The notes: generated from the sequence alone by a model not told the origin. A stretch of 35,000 bases of DNA from an uncultured Brachyspira sp. (GCA_949300355.1 CASGDY010000004.1:1-35000); one strand, 5' to 3'; shown: positions 24,618-34,051, counted from the stretch's first letter. Program-made: numbers and translations.

Positions 24618-27600
24618 TTATTTTTTGCTTGTTTTCTTAGCAGGTGCTTTTTTAGCGGATGGTTTCTTAGCAGCTGTTACTTTAGAAGCAGTTTTTTTAG
24701 CAGATGCTGTTTTAGTATCTGTCTTTTTTACAGCTGATTTTTTAGCAGCTGTCTTTTTACCGTCAGCTTTTTTACTATCTGCTTTTTTAGCAGCCGGCTT
24801 CTTAGCAGCTGTTTTTTTGGCAGCTGGTTTTTTATCTGATTTAGAACCTATTATACCTTGAGCAGCAGCAAGCCTTGCTATAGGTACTCTATAAGGTGAA
24901 CAGCTTACATAGTTAAGTCCTATGCTGTAACAGAACATAACTGTAGCAGGATCTCCACCATGCTCACCGCAGATACCAACTGTTAGATTTTTATTAGCAG
25001 ATCTTCCTTTAGTAACACCAATTCTCAAAAGCTCTCCTATACCTTCCTGATCCAATGATTGGAAAGGATCTTTTTCGTATATCTCTTTATTTACATAGTC
25101 TTTCAAGAATTTACCAGCATCATCTCTTGAGAAACCTCCTCCCATTTGAGTTAAGTCATTAGTACCGAATGAGAAGAATTCAGCTTCTGTAGCGATCTTA
25201 TCAGCAACTAAAGCAGCTCTAGGAACTTCTATCATAGTACCAACTTTATACTTAACTGAAGAACCTTCTTTTTCAAATACCTCTTCAGCTATTTTAATGA
25301 TTCTTTCTTTAATCATTTTAAGCTCTTTTAAAGTACCTACAAGAGGAATCATTATTTCAGGATGAACATCTACACCATTTTTCTGAACTTTAACAGCAGC
25401 CTCTAGTATAGCTCTAGCCTGCATATCATATATTTCAGGATAAGTAATACCAAGACGGCATCCTCTATGTCCAAGCATCGGGTTGAATTCATGCAAACTA
25501 TCTCTAATAGCTTTAAGTTTATCAAAAGGAACATTCATTTCATTAGAAAGTTCTTGCAATTGAGAATCTTCATGAGGAATGAATTCATGCAAAGGCGGAT
25601 CAAGAAGTCTTACTGTTACAGGATATCCGTTCATAGCAGTAAATATTCCAATAAAGTCTTCTCTTTGCATAGGAAGAATATTTTCCAAAGCATCATCATA
25701 AAGTTTTCTAGGCTCTCTATATAAAGGCTCAATCTCTTCTATAGTTTTTTTATCGCCGATTTTTTCGGCAGCTTCTAATTTTTCTTTTAACTGCTTAACT
25801 TCTTCAGCAACAAGTATAAGCTGTCTTACACTCTTAATTCTGTCAGCATTGAAGAACATGTGTTCAGTTCTGCAAAGTCCTATACCTTCAGCACCAAATT
25901 TTCTAGCAATTTGTGCATCATTAGGAGTATCAGCATTAGTATGAACTTCAAATTTATTTTTCATTCTTATTTCATCAGCCCATTGCATAAGTTTTTTGAA
26001 GTCTTCAGACATTTCAGCTTCTTTAGTAGCAACCTGTCCTAACATAATTTCGCCTGTAGAACCATCTATAGAAATATAATCGCCTTCATTAATTGTATCA
26101 TCGCCTACTTTCATGCATTTATTAGCATAGTCTATTTCTAAAGCACTGCAGCCTGCAACACAGCATTTACCCATACCGCGGGCAACAACAGCAGCATGTG
26201 AAGTAGAACCGCCTCTTGCTGTCAATATACCTTCAGCAGCGTTCATACCTTTAATATCTTCAGGGCTAGTTTCTATACGAACAAGTACAATCTGCTCTCC
26301 AGCTTCTTTCATAGCTTCAGCTCTGTCAGCAGCAAATACTACTTTACCTACAGCAGCACCAGGAGAAGCATTTAATCCTTTAGCAAGAACTTTAGCTCCT
26401 TTTTTAGCAGTAGGATCGAACATTGGGTGAAGTAATTGATCCAAATCAGAAGGATTTACCCTCATTATAGCTTCTTCTTTAGAAATTATTTTATCTTCAG
26501 CAAGTTCAACAGCAATTCTTACAGCAGCAGCAGCAGTTCTTTTACCATTACGAGTTTGAAGCATATAAAGCTTGCCTTCCTGTATAGTAAACTCCATATC
26601 CTGCATATCGCTGTAATATTTTTCTAACTGATTTTTATAGCTTACTAATTGCTTATAAACAGCAGGCATAACCTCTTCAAGAGAAGGATATTTTGCTTTT
26701 CTTTCTTCTTCACTAATATTATTATTTTTAGCCCATTCCAAACTGCCTTCTAATGTAATTTCCTGAGGAGTTCTGATACCAGCAACAACATCTTCTCCTT
26801 GAGCATTGATTAAGAACTCACCATAGAATTTATTTTCACCTGTAGAAGGGTTACGAGAGAAACATACACCTGTAGCAGAAGTATTTCCCATATTACCGAA
26901 TACCATAGCCTGAACATTTACAGCAGTACCTAAAAGACCTCTTATGTCATTCAATTTTCTGTATGCTTCAGCTCTAGGGTTATTCCAGCTTCTAAATACT
27001 GCATTGATAGCATGCCATAATTGTACTTTAGGATCTTCAGGGAATTCTTCTCCTTTCTCCTCTTTATACATAGCTTTATATTTTTCTACTACGATTTTTA
27101 ACTCTTCAACATCTAAATCTGTATCTTTAACCTCTTTTTCAGGTTTTCCAACTTTAGGAGCTATAGCTTTTTTTCTTTCATCTAATATTTCTTCAAATTT
27201 ATCATGATCAACGCCCATAGCAACATCGCCGAACATCTGTATAAATCTTCTATAAGCATCCCAAGCAAATCTAGGATTATTAGTTTTTTCTACAAGTCCT
27301 TCTACTACTTTTTCATTAATACCTAAATTAAGAATAGTATCCATCATACCCGGCATAGATATAGCAGCTCCGGAACGAACTGAAACCAAAAGAGGCTGCT
27401 TTGGATTGCCGAACTGCATACCCATTGCTTTTTCTAACTTCTTGATATTTTCATCAACTGTTTTTTCTAAATATTTAGGGTATGACTTATTTTTTGAATA
27501 ATAATCACAAACTTCCGTAGTAATTGTAAAACCAGCAGGTACAGGTACTTTACTTTCTGTCATTTGTGCAAGTCCTAAACCTTTACCGCCTAAAAGAGCT

Positions 27601-27665
27601 TTTGTTTCTTTAGCGCCTTCAGATTTACCGTTACCGAAGAAATAAACCATCTTTTTTGATGCCAT
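24618..27665 (-). CDS. ppdK: pyruvate, phosphate dikinase with lysine/alanine-rich C-terminal tail
   Basis: Interconverts pyruvate + ATP + Pi and PEP + AMP + PPi; in anaerobes it commonly replaces or complements pyruvate kinase in glycolysis. The ATP-grasp part covers residues 1-380 ([18 protein letters not shown]), the swivelling phosphohistidine domain holds [15 protein letters not shown] with His490, and the C-terminal barrel (about 560-940) ends with [18 protein letters not shown] and [10 protein letters not shown] (Cys899). The enzyme is complete by residue 940. Then comes a 75-residue extension of [16 protein letters not shown] repeats with 29 lysines and 19 alanines, as in histone-H1-like proteins. 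GAGGAG sits eight bases before the ATG and a near-consensus promoter lies upstream. It is monocistronic. Confidence 0.95.
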   Translation of the reverse strand: MASKKMVYFFGNGKSEGAKETKALLGGKGLGLAQMTESKVPVPAGFTITTEVCDYYSKNKSYPKYLEKTVDENIKKLEKAMGMQFGNPKQPLLVSVRSGAAISMPGMMDTILNLGINEKVVEGLVEKTNNPRFAWDAYRRFIQMFGDVAMGVDHDKFEEILDERKKAIAPKVGKPEKEVKDTDLDVEELKIVVEKYKAMYKEEKGEEFPEDPKVQLWHAINAVFRSWNNPRAEAYRKLNDIRGLLGTAVNVQAMVFGNMGNTSATGVCFSRNPSTGENKFYGEFLINAQGEDVVAGIRTPQEITLEGSLEWAKNNNISEEERKAKYPSLEEVMPAVYKQLVSYKNQLEKYYSDMQDMEFTIQEGKLYMLQTRNGKRTAAAAVRIAVELAEDKIISKEEAIMRVNPSDLDQLLHPMFDPTAKKGAKVLAKGLNASPGAAVGKVVFAADRAEAMKEAGEQIVLVRIETSPEDIKGMNAAEGILTARGGSTSHAAVVARGMGKCCVAGCSALEIDYANKCMKVGDDTINEGDYISIDGSTGEIMLGQVATKEAEMSEDFKKLMQWADEIRMKNKFEVHTNADTPNDAQIARKFGAEGIGLCRTEHMFFNADRIKSVRQLILVAEEVKQLKEKLEAAEKIGDKKTIEEIEPLYREPRKLYDDALENILPMQREDFIGIFTAMNGYPVTVRLLDPPLHEFIPHEDSQLQELSNEMNVPFDKLKAIRDSLHEFNPMLGHRGCRLGITYPEIYDMQARAILEAAVKVQKNGVDVHPEIMIPLVGTLKELKMIKERIIKIAEEVFEKEGSSVKYKVGTMIEVPRAALVADKIATEAEFFSFGTNDLTQMGGGFSRDDAGKFLKDYVNKEIYEKDPFQSLDQEGIGELLRIGVTKGRSANKNLTVGICGEHGGDPATVMFCYSIGLNYVSCSPYRVPIARLAAAQGIIGSKSDKKPAAKKTAAKKPAAKKADSKKADGKKTAAKKSAVKKTDTKTASAKKTASKVTAAKKPSAKKAPAKKTSKK

Positions 27666-27724
27666 AATAAACTCTCCTCTAAAATAAAATATTTATATAA
27701 ACTTTAAGTCATTACTTATTATAT

Positions 27725-27752
27725 AGTATAATGCTATTTTTCTTATTGTCAA
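27725..27752 (-). promoter_or_regulatory. strong sigma-70 promoter of ppdK
   Basis: On the minus strand TTGACA (27752-27747), 16 bases, TATACT (27730-27725), about 53 bases before the first codon of the leader-to-ATG region. Confidence 0.7.
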
Positions 27753-27922
27753 TTTTATTGTAAAAATTTCATTAATTTTTTTAGCTTTAATTAATTTTTA
27801 CAATATAATCAAATACTACACTATATAATTTTTTTATTTTCTGACATTTTACCGTATATAAAAAACATTTAAATTTTTTTTATATATTGTATAATTATAT
27901 GATATAAAAAGGAAATTCAAAT

Positions 27923-28486
27923 ATGTTAAAAAAAATAAATATATTATTTACCATATTATTAATAGCTTTAAATGCTTACGGAGCAGTAGTAATATCAGTT
28001 TATAGAAAGCCAAAAGAAATAAAATATAAATATAGAATGACTGAAAGAGGAAAAGTTTTAATAGTACCTAGAAATATATTATTTCAATTTAATAGCGGAG
28101 AATTAGATTTAAAAAAATATTTAAAAACTGTTCAATATGTAGGTGATGTAAGTACAAGCACTAACATTATGAATATTATTATAGAAGGTCATATAAGTAA
28201 TGATGAATATAAAAAAATTAACGGCGGATATGGTAAAAAAGATATATTATTCCTCTATAATAGAAAAAATATTGATGATTTATCATATAAAAGAGCTTAT
28301 AATGTGTCTTTAGCTATAACAAATGGTATTGTAAATAAATTAACTAATTACGGACTTCAAGATTTATTAAATGAGTATAATAAAATTGAGGAAAACAGAA
28401 GAGTAGAATTTATTTTAATAGAAAATACTAATGATATGAATATATATACTAACTATATAAATAAATTAATAAACTCAAAACAATGA
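27923..28486 (+). CDS. secreted OmpA-like domain protein, divergent
   Basis: A 187-residue protein with a signal peptide (1-20, NAYG|AVV). Residues 50-165 follow the OmpA/MotB C-terminal pattern: ILFQFNSGELDLKKYLKTV, IIIEGHI, SYKRAYNVSLAITNGIVNKL and ENRRVEFILI. OmpA-like domains bind the diaminopimelate of peptidoglycan through an Asp and an Arg. Arg124 and the closing NRRVEF are kept. The segment after GH is ISND rather than the usual TDxxG, so the Asp is shifted or lost, and spirochaetes of this type use ornithine in their peptidoglycan (general knowledge). AAAGGAAA precedes the ATG. It lies 21 bases upstream of a symporter gene, possibly co-transcribed. Confidence 0.68.
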   Translation: MLKKINILFTILLIALNAYGAVVISVYRKPKEIKYKYRMTERGKVLIVPRNILFQFNSGELDLKKYLKTVQYVGDVSTSTNIMNIIIEGHISNDEYKKINGGYGKKDILFLYNRKNIDDLSYKRAYNVSLAITNGIVNKLTNYGLQDLLNEYNKIEENRRVEFILIENTNDMNIYTNYINKLINSKQ

Positions 28487-28507
28487 TATTTTTTATAGGT
28501 GTGAATT

Positions 28508-29896
28508 ATGCATGATAATAATAGAGAAAAACTTTCAAGCAGATTAGGTTTTTTATTGGTTTCGGCAGGATGTGCCATAGGACTAGGTAATGTATGGAGA
28601 TTTCCTTATATTACAGGAAAGTACGGAGGAGCACTTTTTGTACTTCTTTATTTAGTTTCTCTTGTAATATTAGGACTTCCTATACTTGTAATGGAATTTT
28701 CTGTAGGAAGAGCTGGTAAAAGAGATTTAGCTGGTTCTTACAGAGCTTTACAAAAGCCGGGATATAAATGGCATATAATAGGATATATACAGATATTCGG
28801 TTGTGTGCTTCTTATGATGTTTTATACTACTGTAGCAGGCTGGTGTTTATCATACTGTTATTTTATGGCAGCAGGAAAACTTGAAGGACTCAATCCCCAG
28901 CAGGTAGGAGAATTCTTTGGATCTGTTCTTGCCTCTCCTTCTACTTTGATACTTTGGATGACTGTAACTGTTATAATAGCAACATTTGTATGTATGATGG
29001 GGCTTGAAAATGGAGTTGAAAAAGTTACTAAAGTGATGATGACTCTCCTTTTATTGGTACTTTTAGTTCTTATAATAAGAGCGGTTACTCTTCCTAATGC
29101 TAAAGAAGGACTTAAATTCTATTTGCTTCCTGATACAAATAAAATGTTCAGCGGAGGGCTTAAAGGATTTTTCTCTGTTGCTTATGCGGCTATAGGTCAG
29201 TCATTCTTTACTTTGAGTTTAGGAATTGGAGCTATGACCATATTCGGAAGCTACATTGATAAAAACTATTCCCTTACAGGTGAATCTATAATGGTTATGG
29301 GACTTGATACTTTAATAGCATTTCTTTCAGGTCTTGTAATATTCCCTACAACATTTTCTTTCGGAATAAATCCTGGAGAAGGTGCCGGATTAGTATTCTT
29401 AACTTTACCTAATATATTTAATTCTATGGTATTAGGAAGATTATGGGGAGCATTATTCTTCTTATTTTTGTCAATGGCTGCCTTAACTACTATTATAGCG
29501 GTATTTGAAAACTTAATTGCATTTACTATGTCTGAAACTAAAATGCCTCGTAAAAAAACTACTATAATAGTATCAATTACTATATTTATATTGAGCCTTC
29601 CTACAGCTTTAGGATTTAATTTACTTTCATTTATAAAACCTCTTGGTGAAGGAAGCACTATAGCTGATGGACTTGACTTTCTTGTAAGCAACAATTTCCT
29701 CCCTATAGGCGGTATAATAATACTGATATTCTGTACAAGAGAATTCGGCTGGGGCTGGGGTAATTTTATAAAAGAAGCTGATACAGGAAAAGGAATGAAA
29801 TTCCCTAAATGGGCTAGATTCTATGTTTCATATATTCTGCCTTTCATAGTATTAGCTATATTTGTAATTGACTATATAAACAGATTCTTTATTTAA
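28508..29896 (+). CDS. sodium-dependent transporter of the SNF/NSS family, copy 2
   Basis: A 462-residue LeuT-fold symporter closely related along its whole length to the one at 2791-4176. TM1 is SAGCAIGLGNVWRFPYITGKYGGALFV. Differences include GLG versus GMG and K versus Q after ITG, near the substrate/sodium sites, so the two may differ in substrate preference. Later blocks (INPGEGAGLVFLTLPNIFNSM, FGWGWGNF, and the closing DYINRFF) match. AGGTG lies before the ATG, which agrees with the short N terminus inferred for the paralogue. Two inverted-repeat elements follow directly, just as one follows the first symporter. Confidence 0.92.
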   Translation: MHDNNREKLSSRLGFLLVSAGCAIGLGNVWRFPYITGKYGGALFVLLYLVSLVILGLPILVMEFSVGRAGKRDLAGSYRALQKPGYKWHIIGYIQIFGCVLLMMFYTTVAGWCLSYCYFMAAGKLEGLNPQQVGEFFGSVLASPSTLILWMTVTVIIATFVCMMGLENGVEKVTKVMMTLLLLVLLVLIIRAVTLPNAKEGLKFYLLPDTNKMFSGGLKGFFSVAYAAIGQSFFTLSLGIGAMTIFGSYIDKNYSLTGESIMVMGLDTLIAFLSGLVIFPTTFSFGINPGEGAGLVFLTLPNIFNSMVLGRLWGALFFLFLSMAALTTIIAVFENLIAFTMSETKMPRKKTTIIVSITIFILSLPTALGFNLLSFIKPLGEGSTIADGLDFLVSNNFLPIGGIIILIFCTREFGWGWGNFIKEADTGKGMKFPKWARFYVSYILPFIVLAIFVIDYINRFFI

Positions 29897-29903
29897 GATA
29901 TTT

Positions 29904-30113
29904 TATATATTAGACTGTTTAAAAACTATTTTATTTATTACTTGTGGGGACTAGCCCTTACGAAGTACACAGACATGTTACCCCCTAGTTCTTTTGCAGA
30001 TGCTCTGCGTTCCGTAGGCAAGGCATATACTTGGTGGACGATGTCCGCCTGTGGCGTGAGGCGGGAAAAAGAACAATAAACAAATTGACAAACTTAAAAA
30101 TTTTTAGTATATA
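29904..30113. mobile_element. inverted-repeat element, copy B1 (degraded)
   Basis: A 210-base relative of copies A and C. The left end is degenerate (TATATA near 29904, then GTTTAAAAACTATTTT). Next comes CTTGTGGGGACTAGCCC, which matches copy C at 34616 on. The right end is sharp: TTGACA (30085-30090), 17 bases, TATATA (30108-30113). That TATATA is shared with the next element. Confidence 0.5.
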
Positions 30114-30448
30114 TCTAAACAACTATATTTTGTCAAAAATAAAACTATAGTTTCTTTTTAATATATGGGGCTTTGCCACGTACCCCAGTTCTTTTATTGG
30201 CACATACGAAGTACGCCTACGGCGAGAAGCAAAAGGACTGCATTTTTATACAAAACAATAGCATTATATTATATTTAATACATATTCTTAAAATATTAAG
30301 CTGTAGTATATGCGTTTTCGCGAAGCGTGCCTGCGACCGAAAGAAGTACCTTTAGGTAGGCAGCAACTTTGGCGAAGCCCGACAAAAAAAGTTGATAATA
30401 TATTTATAAAATATATAAATTGACAAAATATAGTTGTTTAGTTATACA
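30108..30448. mobile_element. inverted-repeat element, copy B2 with perfect 22-bp ends
   Basis: A 341-base non-coding element whose ends are exact inverted repeats: 30115-30136 (starts CTAAACAACTAT, ends TTGTCAA) and 30420-30441. Including tips, the left end is TATATA-17-TGTCAA and the right is TTGACA-17-TATACA. Read outward, both are sigma-70-like promoters. The interior has GC islands with GGGGCTTTGCC, CCTACGGCGAGAAG and CGCGAAGCGTGCCTGCG, homologous to parts of copies A and C. The only reading frame inside (about 60 codons) has no ribosome site. Confidence 0.65.
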
Positions 30449-30501
30449 CTGATTACACTAATAATTATATAACTAATTTTATAAATAAGTCTATTGATAA
30501 T

Positions 30502-30542
30502 AAAAAAGCTCATCTATATAAAATATACAGATGAGCTTTTTA
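30502..30542. terminator. bidirectional terminator after the TelA gene
   Basis: AAAAAGCTCATCT (30503-30515) and AGATGAGCTTTTT (30529-30541) are exact complements with A and T edges. It serves the minus-strand TelA gene and blocks plus-strand reading from element B2. Confidence 0.85.
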
Positions 30543-30560
30543 TTTATATTAGAAAATAAT

Positions 30561-32024
30561 TTATTCTCTAGATACATTCAATATTTTTGTTTTAAGTTCA
30601 TTTTCTATATTTCTAAGTTCTAACTCTGCAGCTCTTCTCTTTTCTCTGCCTTCAGTCTGTATTTTCATAACCTCATCTAAAGTAGATATTAACTGCTGAT
30701 TTGTATGTTTTAAAGTTTCAATATCAACTATTCCTCTTTCTGATTCCCTAGCTGTTTCTATAGTAGAAGTTTTAAGCATCTCAGCATTCTTTCTTAACAA
30801 CTCATTTGTAGTATCAGTAACAGCTCTTTGTGCTTTTGCTGCCTCATTAGAATGATGAAGTCCTATAGCAAGAACCATTTGATTCTTCCAAAGAGGTATT
30901 GTATTTGTTATAGTTGATTGAATTTTTTCTGTCATTATAACATTATTATTCTGAACCAAACGAATTTGAGGTATTGTCTGTATAGAAATTGTCTTTGTAA
31001 GCTCTAAATCATGTATTCTTTTTTCAAATCTATTAGCCAAATCTTTAAAATCTCTAGCCATTTGTGCATCTTCAGCGGTATTACTTGCAATAGCCTTTGA
31101 TTCTAAAGCTGGTATTTCATTAGTCATTAAATGATTAAGTTTCTGTTTTCCTGCTTCTATATAAATTTCAAGTTCTTTCAAATATTCTAGATTATAATTA
31201 TACATTTGGTCTAAAATACTTATGTCTTTTAGAAGATTTCTTTGATGTGCTTCTAGATTTTTTACAATACTATCAATATTAGCTTCTACACTAGTATATT
31301 TAGCTTTTAATTTAGTAATATTATTAGCGGCTTTCTTGAAGAATCCGAATAAACCTTTTCCTTTAGTTTCATTTTCTATATCAAAACCTTTAAGTTCTGT
31401 TATAACATCAGTAATGGCCTCTCCTACTTCGCCTAAATCTTTATTCATAACATTACTTAAAGTATTTTCAGAAAACTGTATCATTTTATTTTGAGCTGCT
31501 GATCCATAAGACATTATAGATACGGAATCCTGTAAATTAATACTATTTGATAATTGATTTATTTTTGCAATATCTTCAGGTGTAAATTGTCCATTTGAAA
31601 CGCTATTCATATCATTGAATACTTGCTGTGCTGAATTTTGAGGCTGATAATTCTGTGTATTTACGAAGTTTTGCCCCTGCATATTAACAGGCATTGCATT
31701 TTGTTGTACTGGCTGAACATTTACAATATTCTGACCTTGCATATTGTTAGGCATTACATTTTGCTGTACCGTCTGAGCATTTACAAAATTCTGACCCTGC
31801 ATATTATTGGGCATTGTATTTGTCTGTACTGGCTGGGCATTTACAAAATTCTGACCCTGCATATTATTAGGCATTACATTTTGCTGTACTGGCTGGGCAT
31901 TTACAAAATTCTGACCCTGCATATTATTAGGCATTGCATTTTGCTGCATAGGCTGAGCATTTACAATATTTTGATCTTGAATATTATTAGGCTGTTGATT
32001 ATTTTCTAAGTTATTATTTTCCAT
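30561..32024 (-). CDS. TelA family (toxic anion resistance) protein with Q/N-rich repeat N terminus
   Basis: A 487-residue cytoplasmic protein. Residues about 150-487 are the mostly helical TelA domain (PF05816), recognised by IPLWKNQMVLAIGLHHSNEAAKAQRAVTDTTNELLRKNAEMLK and the preceding long coiled helices. The family was linked to tellurite resistance but its normal role is unclear; it is often paired with XpaC, as here. Residues 18-117 are five 20-residue repeats rich in Gln, Asn, Met and Pro, an unusual N terminus for this family. GGAGAGG precedes the ATG. The XpaC-like gene ends 28 bases upstream, so both are on one message with the terminator at 30502-30542. Confidence 0.88.
   Translation of the reverse strand: MENNNLENNQQPNNIQDQNIVNAQPMQQNAMPNNMQGQNFVNAQPVQQNVMPNNMQGQNFVNAQPVQTNTMPNNMQGQNFVNAQTVQQNVMPNNMQGQNIVNVQPVQQNAMPVNMQGQNFVNTQNYQPQNSAQQVFNDMNSVSNGQFTPEDIAKINQLSNSINLQDSVSIMSYGSAAQNKMIQFSENTLSNVMNKDLGEVGEAITDVITELKGFDIENETKGKGLFGFFKKAANNITKLKAKYTSVEANIDSIVKNLEAHQRNLLKDISILDQMYNYNLEYLKELEIYIEAGKQKLNHLMTNEIPALESKAIASNTAEDAQMARDFKDLANRFEKRIHDLELTKTISIQTIPQIRLVQNNNVIMTEKIQSTITNTIPLWKNQMVLAIGLHHSNEAAKAQRAVTDTTNELLRKNAEMLKTSTIETARESERGIVDIETLKHTNQQLISTLDEVMKIQTEGREKRRAAELELRNIENELKTKILNVSRE
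31674..31973 (-). repeat. five 60-bp tandem repeats within the TelA-family gene
   Basis: Five in-frame units of 20 codons (consensus QNFVNAQPVQQNVMPNNMQG) plus a sixth partial. DNA identity between units is high, so the number could vary between strains. The repeats also keep an antisense frame open, which is not a gene. Confidence 0.88.
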
Positions 32025-32052
32025 AGAACCTCTCCAATTTTTTATTTTTTAA

Positions 32053-32589
32053 TTAATAACCATCTTTATCAAGCATGTTTTTTAATACATCTATATCGCT
32101 GTTTATATCCATTAATTTATTCTGATTCATTTCTACAAGCATTTTTTTCAATGCTTCATTTAATTTGATTATAACATCTTCTATTTCCTGTGCTGTTTTT
32201 TGCATATTTTCATTTTTTACAGGAAAATTACAAAAATCTATATAAGAATTAAGCATTTTTATAGCTGTAGGAAGATGATATTCATTTATTTTTTCTAGTT
32301 TTTTCTCTCCCTCTTTATTAGCTTTAGAATATGAAACCATTTCTTTTAATATGCCTATCATTTCTTTTAATGCAGGAGTAAGTTCAGGATCATCTATTTT
32401 TTGAGAGAAATCTGTAATTTTATATATATTTCTTTCTGTTTCTAAAATTGTTAAACTGTCTTTATTTGAATAACTATCATTTCTATAATTATTTTGATTA
32501 TAATTATTTACATCATCTTCTCTTGGGAAATTTCTCTGTATATTTTGTCTTAATTTCTGAAAAATAAAATCATCTTCATCTCTTGCCAT
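32053..32589 (-). CDS. XpaC-like protein (partner of TelA)
   Basis: A 178-residue soluble protein. The last 110 residues match the C-terminal part of XpaC (PF10112). Key stretches are INEYHLPTAIKMLNSYIDFC, AQEIEDVIIKLNEALKKMLVEMNQ and the closing DINSDIDVLKNMLDKDGY. Classical XpaC proteins have N-terminal membrane segments; this one instead has an acidic, Asn-rich, probably disordered start (residues 1-45), so it appears cytoplasmic. AAAGGA lies seven bases before the ATG. Gene order XpaC-TelA matches Firmicutes operons. No biochemical role is established for the pair. Confidence 0.75.
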   Translation of the reverse strand: MARDEDDFIFQKLRQNIQRNFPREDDVNNYNQNNYRNDSYSNKDSLTILETERNIYKITDFSQKIDDPELTPALKEMIGILKEMVSYSKANKEGEKKLEKINEYHLPTAIKMLNSYIDFCNFPVKNENMQKTAQEIEDVIIKLNEALKKMLVEMNQNKLMDINSDIDVLKNMLDKDGY

Positions 32590-32727
32590 ATATATCCTTT
32601 TAAATAACTAAATTAATAAAACTATAAACTAAATATAAAGTAAAAATACATTATATTTACCATTACTTGGTATATATTATAATCAATAAACATAATATTT
32701 GCAAGATATTGAATAATTCTTTTAATA

Positions 32728-33786
32728 TTATTTTACTATGATGTAATGCAGATACTCGCATGTTTTTGAAGCAGAATTATATCTTTTGCTGTCGGCTTTA
32801 AATCTGCTGTATTCTTTAACAAATAATCCGTATTTTCCCTTTTTTGACATTATTTTCTTTATATCTTCCAATGGCAATAAACCTTCATTATTATAGCTTA
32901 AAAATATATATTTAGCATTAGCTTTATTTATCAGCTCCTCAAATGCATTATAAACATAATTTTTATTGCAGTATAATGATTTTATTCTGTCATTTCTAAG
33001 TCCTGTTTTTCCTTTTATTAGTGGATTATCATATTTAGCTATAGTTTCAAGTATATGATAATTATCTGAATATTGTCTTCTATTGTATGGAGGATCTAAA
33101 TACAAAATATCAGTTTCAATATTTTCTATTAATTTATTGGCATCTTCATTATATACTTCATGCTCTATATCATTTATAAAAAATTCTGCTGGATAATAAT
33201 TAAATATCTTTAATGCTGTTTTTTTTATATCTTTCAAAAATGCACCGTAAACTGAAGCTGTATTTGCACATTTATCAATATTTTCAAGTAAACTTGTAAG
33301 TAAAAAATAATATTCATTTTCATTAATCTTCTTATTATTAATCCATTCTTCTATTTTCATTCTTATACCATCGCATTTCATAGCATTTTCATCTGAAAAG
33401 TATATTCTTTCAAACTCTTTATCTTTAGTACCTCCTAAAGAATAATTATTATAAATAAAACCTTTTTTATAGTCTATATTATTCAAATAATCGCATACAA
33501 TTAAATATTTTTCTTTTATAGATGCTTCTTTTAATTCTTTTATCTCTTCATTTAAGCCATCAAAATTCAAATATTTATGATTTTCTATATAATGCTTATT
33601 TAAAACATAACTATAATACTGAATGTCATTAGCTATAATATAGAAATTTTTAGATTTAAAATATCTTCCTACAATACCTGTACCTGCAAATAAATCGCAG
33701 AATGTATGACAATTACTATCTACTACAGATATTATAGATTCATATAAAAAATCTAATAAAGAGAGTTTGCTTCCTATATAATTCAT
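32728..33786 (-). CDS. D12-class DNA adenine N6-methyltransferase (orphan)
   Basis: A 352-residue methyltransferase of the D12 (Dam/FokI) class. The N terminus MNYIGSKLSLLDFL matches the class start. Motif I is DLFAGTGIVG (31-40), motif IV is DPPYNRRQY (231-239), typical of N6-adenine enzymes, and FLSYNNEGLLP with the C-terminal YNSASKTCEYLHYI completes the domain. No restriction endonuclease or specificity gene is adjacent, so it looks solitary. It could be a regulatory methylase or the relic of a restriction system. No ribosome site is evident before the ATG, suggesting weak or leaderless translation. Recognition sequence cannot be deduced here. Confidence 0.88.
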   Translation of the reverse strand: MNYIGSKLSLLDFLYESIISVVDSNCHTFCDLFAGTGIVGRYFKSKNFYIIANDIQYYSYVLNKHYIENHKYLNFDGLNEEIKELKEASIKEKYLIVCDYLNNIDYKKGFIYNNYSLGGTKDKEFERIYFSDENAMKCDGIRMKIEEWINNKKINENEYYFLLTSLLENIDKCANTASVYGAFLKDIKKTALKIFNYYPAEFFINDIEHEVYNEDANKLIENIETDILYLDPPYNRRQYSDNYHILETIAKYDNPLIKGKTGLRNDRIKSLYCNKNYVYNAFEELINKANAKYIFLSYNNEGLLPLEDIKKIMSKKGKYGLFVKEYSRFKADSKRYNSASKTCEYLHYIIVK

Positions 33787-33846
33787 TGATATAATAATAT
33801 CATACTTTTTAAAACTTTAAAATAAAAAATTATAAACAGAGAAAAG

Positions 33847-33948
33847 CTTGGGATGGCATGATTTTTCAAAAATAAACTAAAAAAATAAAAAAGTTTCAAT
33901 GTTTAATAAAGAAAAAAACATAAAGGGGGTATATGTAACTGCCCTACT
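33847..33948. repeat. intergenic GC-box repeat, degraded copy 3
   Basis: CTTGGGATGGCATGATTTTT (33847-33866) and AAAGGGGGTATATG (33922-33935) followed by GCCCTAC resemble the boxes at 2605/2683 and 18854/18928, at similar spacing, but the CGCACG pair is missing. The rest of the 33787-34051 spacer is AT-rich; TATAAT at 34014-34019 may be a -10 for the nitroreductase. Confidence 0.45.
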
Positions 33949-34051
33949 CTAATTTTTGATAATTAATATATAAATTTTACTACTCTAACAATTTTATTTT
34001 TTTATATTTACTATATAATAATAACAAATAACTTTAAGGAGAGAATCTTAT

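Noticed and set aside
24625..24861. Hydrophobic plus-strand frame opposite the ppdK tail
   Set aside because: Alanine/leucine/phenylalanine-rich only because it is the reverse complement of lysine/alanine codon repeats.
30173..30355. 60-codon frame within element B2
   Set aside because: Lies wholly in the repeat interior and is not kept open in copies A or C.
31638..32009. 123-codon plus-strand frame opposite the TelA repeats
   Set aside because: Its periodic sequence is simply the antisense of the 60-bp repeats.
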